Of a stretch of 64,000 bases of DNA, positions 51,722 through 61,027 are shown piece by piece. The stretch is from assembly GCA_037045055.1 (NCBI GenBank), contig JBAOHJ010000001.1, positions 806,001-870,000 on the forward strand. The letters run 5' to 3'. A program made the position numbers and the translations under genes. Source of the stretch: Phosphoribacter sp037045055. Lineage in GTDB: Bacteria; Actinomycetota; Actinomycetes; Actinomycetales; Dermatophilaceae. Positions within the stretch are counted from its first letter, which is position 1. Each line of letters begins with the position of its first letter. The notes beneath the pieces are model-generated. The model was not told the DNA's origin. It did no database searches and worked only from the letters and a program-made list of their open reading frames with translations.

Positions 51722-53644
51722 TCAGTCGTCGTCCTCGTCGTCGAGCTTGATCGAGGAGGTCCGCTGCACCTGGACGAGGAACTCCACGTTGCTCTTGGTA
51801 TTGCGCAGCTTGGCCAGCAGCAGCTCAATGCCCTGGGTCTCGTCCAGCGCCGAGAGCACTCGGCGCAGCTTCCACATGATCTTCAGCTCCTCCGGCGACA
51901 TGAGGATGTCCTCGCGCCGGGTGCCGGAGGCGTTGACGTCGACCGCGGGGAAGATCCGCCGGTTGGCCAGTTGCCGGGACAGCTTGAGCTCCCAGTTGCC
52001 GGTGCCCTTGAACTCCTCGAAGATCACCTCGTCCATCTTCGAGCCGGTCTCGACCAGGGCGGTGGCCAGGATGGTCAGCGACCCGCCGTTCTCGATGTTG
52101 CGCGCGGCGCCGAAGAACCTCTTGGGCGGGTAGAGCGCCGCCGAGTCGACGCCGCCGGAGAGGATCCGGCCGCTGGCCGGGGCGGCGAGGTTGTAGGCCC
52201 GGCCGAGGCGGGTGATGCCGTCGAGCAGCACGACGACGTCCTGGCCGAGCTCGACGAGGCGCTTGGCCCGCTCGATGGCCAGCTCGGCGACCGTGGTGTG
52301 GTCGTCGGCAGGCCGGTCGAAGGTCGAGGCGATGACCTCGCCGCGGACCGTGCGCTGCATGTCGGTGACCTCCTCGGGGCGCTCGTCGACGAGCACGACC
52401 ATGAGGTGGACCTCGGGATTGTTCGTCGTGATGGCGTTGGCCACGGCCTGCAGGATGAGCGTCTTGCCCGCCTTGGGCGGGCTGACGATGAGCCCCCGCT
52501 GGCCCTTGCCGATCGGGGACACCAGGTCGATCACCCGGGTGGTGATGCCGTTCGACGCGGTCTCCAGCCGCAGGCGGTCCTGGGGGTACAGCGGCGTGAG
52601 CTTGGTGAACTCGACCCGGGCCTTGGCCTGCTCGGGGGTCATACCGTTGACGGTGTCCAGGCGCACCAGGGCGTTGAACTTGGCGCGGTTGCCGCCCTGA
52701 GCGGTGGGCGCCTCGCCCTCGCGCAGGGCCCGGACCGCGCCGGTGACCGCGTCGCCCTTGCGCAAGCCGTTGCGTTTGACCATCCCCAGCGGCACGTAGA
52801 CGTCGTTGGGGCCGGGCAGGTAGCCGGACGTGCGCACGAAGGCGTAGTTGTCCAGGACGTCGAGGATCCCGGCGACCGGCACGAGGACGTCGTCCTCGGA
52901 GATCTGGACGTCCTGCTCCTGCTGGTAGTCCCCGCCGAGGCCGCCCTGGCCGTAGCCACCCTGCCCGCGCCCCCGCTTGCGGTCGCGGCTGCGCTGCCGG
53001 CTGCGCCGGCGACCGGGTCGGGCGTCGCCGTCGTCCTCGTAGCGGGCGCTCTGGCCGGCGTGGCCGTGCGCCTGGCCCGGCTGGCTGAACGCCTGGCTGG
53101 GCTGGCCCTGGCTGGGCTGGCCCTGGCTGGGTTGGCCCGGACCGGCCGGGGTATGGCCGGCCTGGCCCTGGCTCGACTGGCCCTGGCCGGGCTGGCCCGG
53201 ACCGGCCAAGGCATGGCCGGCCTGGCCCTGATCGGCCCGGGTCTGGCCTGGCTGCTCCCGACCCGGGCCGTGGTGCCCCCGGTGCGCGGGTGCGCCCGCT
53301 CGGTCGGCCTGCGTTCCGGTCGCGGCCGACTCGCCGTGGCCGTTACTGCCGGGCGCCTGGGCCGGCGGCCCCGACGACACCGGCTCGCCGGCCCGCTCGG
53401 GACGCTCGGTCGGAGCCTGGGTGGTGCTCGGTGCGCCCGACGAGGGGGGCTGGCCCCGGTGCGGCTCGGACGACCCGCCGGAGCGGCGGGCGGCGATCGC
53501 GGCGACGAGCTCGTCCTTGCGCATCCGCCCGGTCCCGGTGATCCCCAGACCCGACGCCATGCCCTTGAGTTCGGCGACGTTGAGGCCCGACAGGCCTCGC
53601 GACGGGCGCGACGAGGCGTCCGCGATCTCGATGGTGTCTGTCAC
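51722..53644 (-). CDS. rho: Transcription termination factor Rho
   Basis: 640 residues from GTG with GAAGGA upstream. N-terminal LSGLNVAELKGMASGLGITG helix domain, then about 160 residues of Gly/Gln/Pro/Ser/His-rich, disordered, partly tandem-repeated sequence and an Arg-rich patch (RPGRRRSRQRSRDRKRGRGQ). After it come the RNA-binding cold-shock domain (GYLPGPNDVYVPLGMVKRNG), P-loop SPPKAGKTLILQAVANAI, and the ring ATPase to the end. The inserted region is typical in position for actinobacterial Rho but its composition is unusual. A nearly 300-base leader with two palindromes precedes the gene. Confidence 0.95.
   Translation of the reverse strand: MTDTIEIADASSRPSRGLSGLNVAELKGMASGLGITGTGRMRKDELVAAIAARRSGGSSEPHRGQPPSSGAPSTTQAPTERPERAGEPVSSGPPAQAPGSNGHGESAATGTQADRAGAPAHRGHHGPGREQPGQTRADQGQAGHALAGPGQPGQGQSSQGQAGHTPAGPGQPSQGQPSQGQPSQAFSQPGQAHGHAGQSARYEDDGDARPGRRRSRQRSRDRKRGRGQGGYGQGGLGGDYQQEQDVQISEDDVLVPVAGILDVLDNYAFVRTSGYLPGPNDVYVPLGMVKRNGLRKGDAVTGAVRALREGEAPTAQGGNRAKFNALVRLDTVNGMTPEQAKARVEFTKLTPLYPQDRLRLETASNGITTRVIDLVSPIGKGQRGLIVSPPKAGKTLILQAVANAITTNNPEVHLMVVLVDERPEEVTDMQRTVRGEVIASTFDRPADDHTTVAELAIERAKRLVELGQDVVVLLDGITRLGRAYNLAAPASGRILSGGVDSAALYPPKRFFGAARNIENGGSLTILATALVETGSKMDEVIFEEFKGTGNWELKLSRQLANRRIFPAVDVNASGTRREDILMSPEELKIMWKLRRVLSALDETQGIELLLAKLRNTKSNVEFLVQVQRTSSIKLDDEDDD
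53101..53230. repeat. 60-bp imperfect tandem repeat in rho
   Basis: Two and part of a third unit in exact 60-base register: the block around GGCCCGGACCGGCC at 53134 recurs at 53194, and CCTGGCCCTG at 53161 recurs at 53221. In the protein it gives 20-residue units of the form AGHALAGPGQPGQGQSSQGQ and AGHTPAGPGQPSQGQPSQGQ. The repeat keeps the reading frame and lies wholly in the disordered insert. Confidence 0.8.
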
Positions 53645-53942
53645 GAAGGTCCTTCCCCCTCGTTGTCGGCGGCCTCGCGTGAGGGCGGCCGAGGTATGAC
53701 GGCCAGCAGTGCTGGCCTGGTGTGGCCCCGTCGACGTGCAGGCGTCAAGCGTGCGGGCACGTCGCAGGCGAGCAGACTCGCCGTCCGTGGGGGGCTGCGA
53801 CCACGCACCCGGCTCGCGCGCGAGCCGGCGGTCGCGATGCCAATGTAACACCTTCCCGGGGTCGGCTGTTCCCGACCCGCAGACGCATGGTCCGCGCGGT
53901 CGGGGGTCCGTCCGCGCAGTCGGAGCGCCCAGGGCCGACAGG
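53645..53942 (-). promoter_or_regulatory. rho leader region with two palindromes
   Basis: The 298 bases between thrB and rho contain no gene. There is a perfect 20-base palindrome made of CCGGCTCGCG and CGCGAGCCGG (53809-53828) and a 17-base stem-loop GGCCAGCAGTGCTGGCC (53701-53717). The AT-richer stretch before them (TGTTACATTGG on the minus strand, near 53850) could hold the promoter. Rho is autoregulated by attenuation in several bacteria, so structured leader RNA here would be meaningful. Confidence 0.45.
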
Positions 53943-54905
53943 TCAGCAGGCGAGGACCTGCGCGCCCTGACGGGGGATGCCGGGCTGCAGCCGCGTCCAG
54001 TCCCCGAACGTCGCCGGCAGGGTCACCTCGGGGGCGCGGCTGCGCCGCACGAGCACGAGCACGCTGGGTCCGGCACCCGAGATGAGGGCGGCGTGGCCCC
54101 GCTCCCGCAGGTGGTCCACCACGGCCATCGACGCGGCATACGAAGGCCGGCGGGCCTCCTGGTGCAGCCAGTCCCGGGTCGCCGGCAGGAGCAGCTCCGG
54201 GCGGCGCGTGGCCGCCTCGACGAGCAGGGCGGCCCGGGCGCCGTTGCGCGCGGCGTCCCGCAGGGGCACCTGGTCGGGCAGCATCGCCCGGGCGGTGTGG
54301 GTGGCCAGGGTGGCCTCCGGGACGAAGACGACCGCGCAGAGCTCGGGGTGGATGGGCAGTCGGGCCGTCACCGTGGAGCCCTCGTGCGGGTCGCCCGGGT
54401 CGCCGGTCCAGGACAGGGTGAGCCCGCCGTAGACCGTGGCCGAGGCGTTGTCCGGGTGGCCCTCCAGGTCGCTCGCGATGGCGTTGGCCATGGCCCGGTC
54501 GACCTCGATGGCCGCGCCGGGGTCTGGAGCCGAGCCAGCGGCATACGCCGAAAGCCCTTGCGCGGCAACGACACCGGCCACGATAGCGGTGGCCGAGCTG
54601 CCCATGCCCCGCCCGTGCGGGACGGCGTTGCGGGCCACCAGCCGCATGCCGGCGGGCAGGGTGACACCGATCCGGTCGAACGCGCGGACCATGGAGCGGT
54701 AGACCAGGTGCGACTCGTCGCGGGGGACGCCGTCGCGGCCCTGCCCGTGCACCTCGATCCGCAGACCGGGGACGCGGGTCACGGTGACCTCGACCTCGTC
54801 CCACACGCCCAGCGCCAGGCCGATCGAGTCGAACCCAGGCCCGAGGTTGGCGCTGCTGGCCGGCGCCCGCACCCGGATCGCCGCGCCGACGGGGACGGTG
54901 GACAC
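53943..54905 (-). CDS. thrB: Homoserine kinase
   Basis: 320 residues from GTG (VSTVPVGAAIRVRAPASSAN). GHMP-kinase motifs: APASSANLGPGFDSIGLALG, the ATP loop VPHGRGMGSSATAIVAGVVA and the C-terminal AALISGAGPSVLVLVRR. It phosphorylates homoserine for threonine synthesis. Four bases after the thrC stop; it is last of the hom-thrC-thrB set. Confidence 0.94.
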   Translation of the reverse strand: MSTVPVGAAIRVRAPASSANLGPGFDSIGLALGVWDEVEVTVTRVPGLRIEVHGQGRDGVPRDESHLVYRSMVRAFDRIGVTLPAGMRLVARNAVPHGRGMGSSATAIVAGVVAAQGLSAYAAGSAPDPGAAIEVDRAMANAIASDLEGHPDNASATVYGGLTLSWTGDPGDPHEGSTVTARLPIHPELCAVVFVPEATLATHTARAMLPDQVPLRDAARNGARAALLVEAATRRPELLLPATRDWLHQEARRPSYAASMAVVDHLRERGHAALISGAGPSVLVLVRRSRAPEVTLPATFGDWTRLQPGIPRQGAQVLAC

Positions 54906-54909
54906 CGGG

Positions 54910-56016
54910 TCAGTCCGCCAGACCCAGGGCCGCGGCAGCGCTGTAGGCGTCGGCGGGGATGCGGGTCGGGCTGACCTCGGAGCCGTCCAGCCGCCGCAGC
55001 GCCCACTGTGGGTCCTTGAGCCCGTGTCCGGTGACCGTGCACACCACCCGCGCCCCGGCGGGGATCAGGCCCCGCTCGTGGCATTGCAGCAGACCGGCCA
55101 CGGACGCCGCCGACCCGGGCTCGACGAAGACCCCCTCCTTGGCCGAGAGGACGCGGTGGGCGGCGAGGATCCGCTCGTCGTCGACCATGTCGATGAGCCC
55201 CTCGGACTCCTCCCGTGCGGCCACCGCCTGGGCCCAGGAGGCCGGGTTGCCGATCCGGATCGCCGTCGCCACGGTCTCGGGGTGGTCGATCGGATGGCCT
55301 CGGACGATCGGCGCGGCCCCCTGCGCCTGGAACCCGAACATCCGCGGCAGGTGGCTGGCCGGCCCACCGCCGGCGGCGTCGCCGAGCCCCCCGGGCGTGC
55401 CCGCGGCATACTCGCGGTAGCCCTGCCAGTACGCCGTGATGTTCCCGGCGTTGCCCACCGGCAGGCAGTGGATGTCGGGAGCGTCCCCCAGGGCGTCGAC
55501 GATCTCGAACGCCGCCGTCTTCTGCCCCTCGATGCGCGCGGGGTTGACCGAGTTGACCAGCTCCACCGGGAAGGTCTCGGCGAGCTTGCGGGCCACCTCG
55601 AGGCAGTCGTCGAAGTTGCCCTCGACCTGCAGCAGCGTCGCGCCGTGGGCGATGGCCTGGCTGAGCTTGCCCAGGGCGATCTTGCCGTCGGGCACCAGGA
55701 CGGCGCAGGTCATCCCCGCCTTGGTCGCGTATGCCGCGGCGCTGGCGCTGGTGTTGCCGGTGGAGGCGCAGATCACCGCCTTGGCGCCGTGCCGGGCTGC
55801 CGACGAGATCGCCGCGGTCATCCCGCGGTCCTTGAACGACCCGGTGGGGTTGAGGCCCTCGTACTTGAGGTAGACGTCGGCGCCGACGACCGAGCTCAGG
55901 TATGCCGCCGGGATGAGCGGGGTGCCACCCTCCTGGAGGGTGACGACCGGAGCGCCGGCGAGTGTCGGCAGGCGGTCGGCGTACTCGCGGATGACTCCGC
56001 GCCACAGGTAGGCCAT
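54910..56016 (-). CDS. thrC: Threonine synthase
   Basis: 368 residues. PLP Lys in YEGLNPTGSFKDRGMTAAIS, phosphate loop PVGNAGNITAYWQGYREY, STGNTSASAAAYATKAGM and CTVTGHGLKDP at the end. It converts O-phosphohomoserine to threonine. ATG one base after the hom stop (TGA-G-ATG), so coupled translation. The downstream partner is thrB. Confidence 0.95.
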   Translation of the reverse strand: MAYLWRGVIREYADRLPTLAGAPVVTLQEGGTPLIPAAYLSSVVGADVYLKYEGLNPTGSFKDRGMTAAISSAARHGAKAVICASTGNTSASAAAYATKAGMTCAVLVPDGKIALGKLSQAIAHGATLLQVEGNFDDCLEVARKLAETFPVELVNSVNPARIEGQKTAAFEIVDALGDAPDIHCLPVGNAGNITAYWQGYREYAAGTPGGLGDAAGGGPASHLPRMFGFQAQGAAPIVRGHPIDHPETVATAIRIGNPASWAQAVAAREESEGLIDMVDDERILAAHRVLSAKEGVFVEPGSAASVAGLLQCHERGLIPAGARVVCTVTGHGLKDPQWALRRLDGSEVSPTRIPADAYSAAAALGLAD

Positions 56017-56017
56017 C

Positions 56018-57397
56018 TCAGACCCCTTCCACGCGCATGACGGAGGTGACGGCCCGGACCACCGGGAGCGCGGCCAGGGCGTCGACGGTGGCCGACAGCG
56101 CCGCGTCGGGGGCGACATGGGTGACCACGACGAGCAGGGCGCGCCCGTCCTGCTCGGCAGCGGCGGTGTCGGCGAGCTGCTGCTGACGCACCGTCTCGAT
56201 CGACACGTCGTGGTGGGCGAAGGCGGTGGCGACCTGGGCCAGCACGCCGGGGCGGTCGGCCACGTCGAGGCTGATGTGGTAGCGGGTGCGCGCCTGGCCC
56301 ATCGGCAGGACCGGCAGCTCGGCGTAGGCACTCTCCCCCGGCCCCCGACCCCCACCGACCCGGTGGCGGGCCACCGCGACGATGTCCCCGAGCACCGCGC
56401 TGGCCGTCGGGTCGCCACCGGCCCCGCGACCGTAGAACATCAGCTCCCCAGCGGCGTCGGCCTCGACGAACACCGCGTTGAACGCCTCGCGCACCCCGGC
56501 CAGCGGATGCCGCCGCGGGATCATCGCCGGGTGCACCCGCACCGACACCCCGCTCGCGGCCCCGACGGCGTCCCCCGCCTCGGGCCGGTGGACCCGCTCG
56601 CAGATGGCCAGCAGCTTGACGACGCAGTCCATCTCCCTGGCGGCCTGCACGTCGGCAGCGGTGACCTCGGTGATGCCCTCCCGGTGGACGTCCTGGCCGC
56701 GGACCCGAGTGTGGAAGGCCAGCGAGGCGAGGATCGCCGCCTTGGCGGCGGGGTCGAACCCCTCGACGTCGGCGGTCGGGTCCGCCTCGGCGTAGCCCAG
56801 GGCCTGGGCCTGCTCGACGGCCTCGGCGAAACCCGCGCCGGTGGTGTCCATCTTGTCCAGGACGTAGTTGGTCGTGCCGTTGACGATGCCCATGACCTTA
56901 CGCACGCTGTCGCCGGCCAACGACTCGCGCAGCGGCCGAAGCAGCGGGATGGCCCCGGCGACCGCGGCCTCGTAGTACAGGTCGACGCCCCGGACCCGGG
57001 CCGCGGCATACAGGGTGGGGCCGTCCTCGGCCAGCAGCGCCTTGTTGGCGGTGACCACCGACGCCCCGTGGTCGAAGGCGCCCAGGATGAGCGAGCGCGC
57101 CGGCTCGATGCCGCCGATGACCTCCACGACGATGTCGGCTCGGCCCACCAGACCCGCGGCGTCGGTGGTGAACAGCCCCGGGTCGACGCCGCACCCGCTG
57201 CGGTCGCGGCCCGCGCGGCGCACCGCGATCCCGGCGATCCGCAAGGGCCGCCCGATGCGTGCGGTCAGGTCGTCGGCGTGCTCGACGAGCAGCCGGGCGA
57301 CCGCACCGCCGACCACTCCGCAGCCGAGCAGAGCCACGCGCAGGGGTGCGCCGTCGGCCTCGGGGGGATCCTCGAGCCGGTCGTCATCTCGTGCCAC
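56018..57397 (-). CDS. hom: Homoserine dehydrogenase
   Basis: 459 residues. NAD loop RVALLGCGVVGGAVARLLVE, VEVIGGIEPARSLILGAFDH, VTANKALLAEDGPTLYAAAR, KVMGIVNGTTNYVLDKMD and the catalytic region AEADPTADVEGFDPAAKAAI. A C-terminal ACT domain (YHISLDVADRPGVLAQVATA) gives threonine feedback control. The GTG at 57397 is chosen; an in-frame TTG three codons upstream is the alternative. Follows lysA by 112 bases. Confidence 0.93.
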   Translation of the reverse strand: MARDDDRLEDPPEADGAPLRVALLGCGVVGGAVARLLVEHADDLTARIGRPLRIAGIAVRRAGRDRSGCGVDPGLFTTDAAGLVGRADIVVEVIGGIEPARSLILGAFDHGASVVTANKALLAEDGPTLYAAARVRGVDLYYEAAVAGAIPLLRPLRESLAGDSVRKVMGIVNGTTNYVLDKMDTTGAGFAEAVEQAQALGYAEADPTADVEGFDPAAKAAILASLAFHTRVRGQDVHREGITEVTAADVQAAREMDCVVKLLAICERVHRPEAGDAVGAASGVSVRVHPAMIPRRHPLAGVREAFNAVFVEADAAGELMFYGRGAGGDPTASAVLGDIVAVARHRVGGGRGPGESAYAELPVLPMGQARTRYHISLDVADRPGVLAQVATAFAHHDVSIETVRQQQLADTAAAEQDGRALLVVVTHVAPDAALSATVDALAALPVVRAVTSVMRVEGV

Positions 57398-57509
57398 GGT
57401 CTGCAATCCTGCCGCCTGTCGATGTCCCCGGGGCGCCGGACACGTCCGCGCCGGGGCCGACGCACACCCTACGCCCGCCGCTGCGACGACCGTCTGCCGT
57501 CATCGCCTC

Positions 57510-58931
57510 TCAGCCCACGTCGAGTGCGACGAGGTCCTCGACCGTCTCGCGGCGCACGAGGACTCGCGCCTGCCCGTCCAGGACCGCCACGACCGGTGGG
57601 CGGGGCGTGTGGTTGTACTGGCTGGACAGCGACCGGCAGTAGGCGCCGGTGCCGGGGACGGCCAGCAGGTCGCCGGCCGTGACGTCGGCGGGCAGGAACT
57701 CGTCCTTGACGACGATGTCCCCGCTCTCGCAGTGCTTGCCCACCACCCGCGCCAGGGCGGGGGCGGCGGTGCTGGCCCGGCTGGCCAGGGCGCACGAGTA
57801 GTCGGCGTCGTAGAGAGCCGAGCGGATGTTGTCGCTCATCCCGCCGTCGACGGAGACGTAGAGCCGTCGGGACCCACCGTCGAGGGCGACCGGCTTGACC
57901 GTGCCCACCTCGTAGAGCGTCAACGTGCTCGGGCCGGCGATGGCCCGCCCCGGCTCGATGGAGATCCGCGGCACGGCCAGACCGGCGGCGCGGCACTCGT
58001 GGTCGACGATGTCGGCCATCCCGGCGGCCAGGTGCTTGGGCGGCAGCGGGTCGTGCTCGGTGGTGTAGGCGATGCCGAACCCGCCGCCCAGGTCCAGCTC
58101 GGGCAGCTCGATGCCGTACTCACGGGCCACCTCGGCGTGCAGGCGCAGCACCCGCCGGGCCGACACCTCGAACCCCGACGTGTCGAAGATCTGCGAGCCG
58201 ATATGGCTGTGCAGGCCGATGAGGCGCAGGTGCGGGGTATGCCGCAGCACCCGCCGGACCGCCTCCGCGGCCTCGCCGCCGGCGAGGGAGAAGCCGAACT
58301 TCTGGTCCTCGTGGGCCGTGGCGATGAACTCGTGGGTGTGCGCCTCGACGCCCACGGTGACCCGAACCAGCACGGGCGCCTCGCGCCCGAGCCGAGCCGC
58401 GATCGCGGCCAGCCGCTCGATCTCCTCGAAGGAGTCGAGGATGATCCGCCCGACGCCGTAGGACACCGCCGCGTGCAGCTCCGCCGGACTCTTGTTGTTG
58501 CCGTGCATGCCGATCCGGGCACCCGGCATACCGGCTCGGGCCGCGACGGCAAGCTCGCCGCCGGAGCAGACGTCGAGGTTGAGCCCGTCGTCGCGGATCC
58601 AGCGCGCCACTTCGGTGCACAGGAACGCCTTGCCGGCGTAGTAGACGTCCGCCCCCCCGCACAGGTCGTCGAAGATCTCGGTGTACGTCTCGACGAACTC
58701 GCGCCCGCGAGCGCGGAAGTCCGCCTCGTCGACGACGTATGCCGGTGTGCCGAACTGCGCGGCCAGCTCCGTCACGGCGACCCCCGCCACGGTGAGCACT
58801 CCGTCGGCTGCTCGCCCGACGCCGGCGGCCCACAGGGACGGGTGCAGGCGGTTGACGTCGGCGGGTGGGGTCAGCCACGTCGGGCCTTTGTAGCCCTCGG
58901 CGTGCAGGGCGCCGGCCACGTGTGCGCGCAT
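57510..58931 (-). CDS. lysA: Diaminopimelate decarboxylase
   Basis: 473 residues. Fold III PLP barrel: VYYAGKAFLCTEVARWI with the Schiff-base Lys, MHGNNKSPAELHAAVSYGVG, GLHSHIGSQIFDTSGFEVSA (His), LDLGGGFGIAYTTEHDPLPP and SIEPGRAIAGPSTLTLYEVG, with the active-site Cys region VGKHCESGDIVVKDEFLP. It makes lysine from meso-diaminopimelate. argS, which usually precedes it, is absent here; a 176-base gap without genes lies upstream. Confidence 0.95.
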   Translation of the reverse strand: MRAHVAGALHAEGYKGPTWLTPPADVNRLHPSLWAAGVGRAADGVLTVAGVAVTELAAQFGTPAYVVDEADFRARGREFVETYTEIFDDLCGGADVYYAGKAFLCTEVARWIRDDGLNLDVCSGGELAVAARAGMPGARIGMHGNNKSPAELHAAVSYGVGRIILDSFEEIERLAAIAARLGREAPVLVRVTVGVEAHTHEFIATAHEDQKFGFSLAGGEAAEAVRRVLRHTPHLRLIGLHSHIGSQIFDTSGFEVSARRVLRLHAEVAREYGIELPELDLGGGFGIAYTTEHDPLPPKHLAAGMADIVDHECRAAGLAVPRISIEPGRAIAGPSTLTLYEVGTVKPVALDGGSRRLYVSVDGGMSDNIRSALYDADYSCALASRASTAAPALARVVGKHCESGDIVVKDEFLPADVTAGDLLAVPGTGAYCRSLSSQYNHTPRPPVVAVLDGQARVLVRRETVEDLVALDVG

Positions 58932-59107
58932 GGGGCCATCCTCGCCGGCCGACCCTCGGTCGGTCGCCCGGTTTCAGGGTCCAAGACGGCGGCGCGGGCG
59001 TGCGGGGCGCCCGGGCGCCTCACGAGAGCAGGCTAACGGTGGCTTCGGGGGGGCTGATGCGACCACTGGCCGGCGTTCGCGGGTCGGAGCCGCGTCGCGG
59101 GTCCCGG

Positions 59108-59581
59108 CTATCGATGGCCCCGGGGCTTGAGCGGGGCGACGTGACCGGGCACGCGGTAGGCCCGCCCCTGCAGGGCGAAGCCGCGTACCAGCTCCAACAC
59201 TCGGTCCGGCTCGAAGGGTTTGCTCAGGCAGGCGTCCAGGCCGAGGGTGGTGGCTCGCTCGTAGTCCTGGTCGGCGCAGGTGACCTCGGCCGAGGCCATG
59301 AGCACGGGGATGTGGCGCAGCCGCTCGTCGGCCCGGACCGACGCCAGGACCGACCAGCCGTCGCCGGGAGACATCTGGGCGTCGACGATGAGCACCGACG
59401 GGATCGCGTCCACGGGCCGATCCCCGAGCAGGGCCAGCGCCTGGACACCATCGGCCGCCTCGATGACCTCGAATCCGTCGAGGTCGAGCATCATTGCGAG
59501 CAGCCGGCGGATCGACTCGGTGTCGTCGCAGACGAGGACCGATTGCCGTCGACCGGCGCCGCCAGGGACCGCCGGTTCCAT
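59108..59581 (-). CDS. Stand-alone response regulator receiver protein
   Basis: 157 residues. Receiver domain only: acidic pair in SVLVCDDTESIRRLLAMMLD, phospho-acceptor Asp in VLIVDAQMSPGDGWSVL, switch residue in IPVLMASAEV and Lys in ACLSKPFEPDRVLELV. No output domain, so it acts through protein contact (CheY/DivK-like). TAGGCT exactly seven bases before ATG marks a leaderless promoter. No kinase gene is nearby. It stands between tRNA-Arg and lysA, where argS is usual in actinobacteria. Confidence 0.85.
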   Translation of the reverse strand: MEPAVPGGAGRRQSVLVCDDTESIRRLLAMMLDLDGFEVIEAADGVQALALLGDRPVDAIPSVLIVDAQMSPGDGWSVLASVRADERLRHIPVLMASAEVTCADQDYERATTLGLDACLSKPFEPDRVLELVRGFALQGRAYRVPGHVAPLKPRGHR

Positions 59582-59666
59582 GCCGCGCAGCCTAGGCTGC
59601 TACCCTCACCCAGGCACCAGGATTCGGCAAAACCGGTTACACCGTCCAGATGACGGATGCCGCCAG

Positions 59667-59738
59667 GCCCCCGTAGCTCAGGGGATAGAGCACCGCCCTC
59701 CGGAGGCGGGAGCGCAGGTTCGAATCCTGCCGGGGGCG
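59667..59738 (+). tRNA. tRNA-Arg (anticodon CCG)
   Basis: Cloverleaf is complete: acceptor GCCCCCG with CGGGGGC at the 3' side, D-arm GCTC...GAGC, anticodon stem CCGCC/GGCGG around loop CTCCGGA (anticodon CCG, codon CGG), T-arm GCAGG-TTCGAAT-CCTGC and discriminator G. CCA is not encoded. Spared of any integrase or repeat, so it is not serving as an attachment site here. Confidence 0.95.
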
Positions 59739-59989
59739 CCCCGCATCATGCCGCTGACCTGCGGATTCTTGGTTTTCGGCTCGGGCTGGGGAGACGATCG
59801 GGCCGCGGCGAGGCCAGGGGGCCGTCGTTCGCGCCCGTTCGCGTCCGTGCGAGAGCAGCGGGCGTCGGCCCTCACCGGAGCCACCCACCACCGCGACCCC
59901 GGGGCGGCTGCCGCCCGCCCGACAACGTCCCCGGCCGCCCTCCTCGTTGAACCGGCGGGGTGGACGCATTCGGCGCGTCCCGCGCGGGC

Positions 59990-61027
59990 TCAGCGCTGGG
60001 TGGCGTCGCTGACCTCGCCGACGAGCACCTCGATGACGTCCTCGAGGAACACCACCCCGGTGGCCTGGCCGGAGGCGTCCACGACCCGGGCCAGGTGGGC
60101 CCCCGAGCGCTGCATCGACGCCAAGACGTCCTCGATCTCGTCGCCGGGCGACACCGTGGCCAGGCTGCGCACCCGCTTGCCGGGGATGGGCCGGGTGGAC
60201 CGGTCGTCGTCGGCGTAGAGGACGTCCTTGAGGTGGACGTACCCCACCGGCTGGCCCTGCGGGTCGAGGTAGGGATACCGGGAGAACCCGCGCCGAGCCA
60301 CCAGCTGCTCGACGTCCTGCGGCGTCACCCCCGCCGAGACGCACACCAGGGCCTCGACAGGCACGGCGACATCGGCGGCGGTGCGGTCGCTGAACTCGAT
60401 CGCGTTGTGGACCAACCCCTGGCGGACCTCGCCGATGAGGCCCTCGCGGTGGCTCTCGGCGACGATGTGGGCGACCTCCTGGGCGGTGAAGGCCGAGCCG
60501 ATCTCGTCCTTGGGCTCCACGCCCAGCATCCGGACCAGCCCCTTGGCCACCCACTCCATGACGCGCACCAACGGGCGCAGCGCCCGGGCCAGATAGAGCA
60601 GGGTCGGCACGAGCAGCAGGGCGGCGCGGTCCGGGGCCGCGATGGCGACGTTCTTGGGCAGCATCTCGCCCAGCACGACGTGCAGGTAGACGACCACCAG
60701 CAGGGCCACGGCCACCGAGATGGCGTCGGCCCACACCGTCGACAGCGGCAGGTGCTCGACCAGGGGATACACCAGCTCGTGCAGGGCGGTTTCGGCCAGG
60801 GCCCCCAGGCCCACCGAGCAGACCGTGATCCCCAGTTGCGCGGTGGCGAGCATCGAGCCCATCTGTTCCAGGGCCTGCAGACACACCCGGGCGGGCGCGC
60901 TGCCGGCTTCGGCGCGCGGCTCCAGCGTGGATCGCCGTGCTGCCATCGCGGCGAACTCGGCCCCGACGAAGTAGGCGTTGCCCACCAACAGCAACAGAGA
61001 CAGCCACAACGCGGTCGACTGGCTCAC
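59990..61027 (-). CDS. CNNM/CBS-domain membrane protein (second of pair)
   Basis: 345 residues from GTG (VSQSTALWLSLLLLVGNAYF). CNNM membrane domain (FVGAEFAAMAARRSTLEPRA, VVYLHVVLGEMLPKNVAIAA), then a CBS pair (DVAVPVEALVCVSAGVTPQD, VRSLATVSPGDEIEDVLASM). There is no C-terminal CorC/HlyC domain. Family members are linked to Mg2+/cation efflux. It overlaps the upstream gene by four bases (GTGA), so they form a two-gene operon and perhaps a heterodimer. Confidence 0.82.
   Translation of the reverse strand: MSQSTALWLSLLLLVGNAYFVGAEFAAMAARRSTLEPRAEAGSAPARVCLQALEQMGSMLATAQLGITVCSVGLGALAETALHELVYPLVEHLPLSTVWADAISVAVALLVVVYLHVVLGEMLPKNVAIAAPDRAALLLVPTLLYLARALRPLVRVMEWVAKGLVRMLGVEPKDEIGSAFTAQEVAHIVAESHREGLIGEVRQGLVHNAIEFSDRTAADVAVPVEALVCVSAGVTPQDVEQLVARRGFSRYPYLDPQGQPVGYVHLKDVLYADDDRSTRPIPGKRVRSLATVSPGDEIEDVLASMQRSGAHLARVVDASGQATGVVFLEDVIEVLVGEVSDATQR

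Noticed and set aside
59667..59738. tRNA-Arg as an attachment site for an integrated element
   Set aside because: No integrase and no repeated tRNA end are present; both flanks carry ordinary chromosomal genes.
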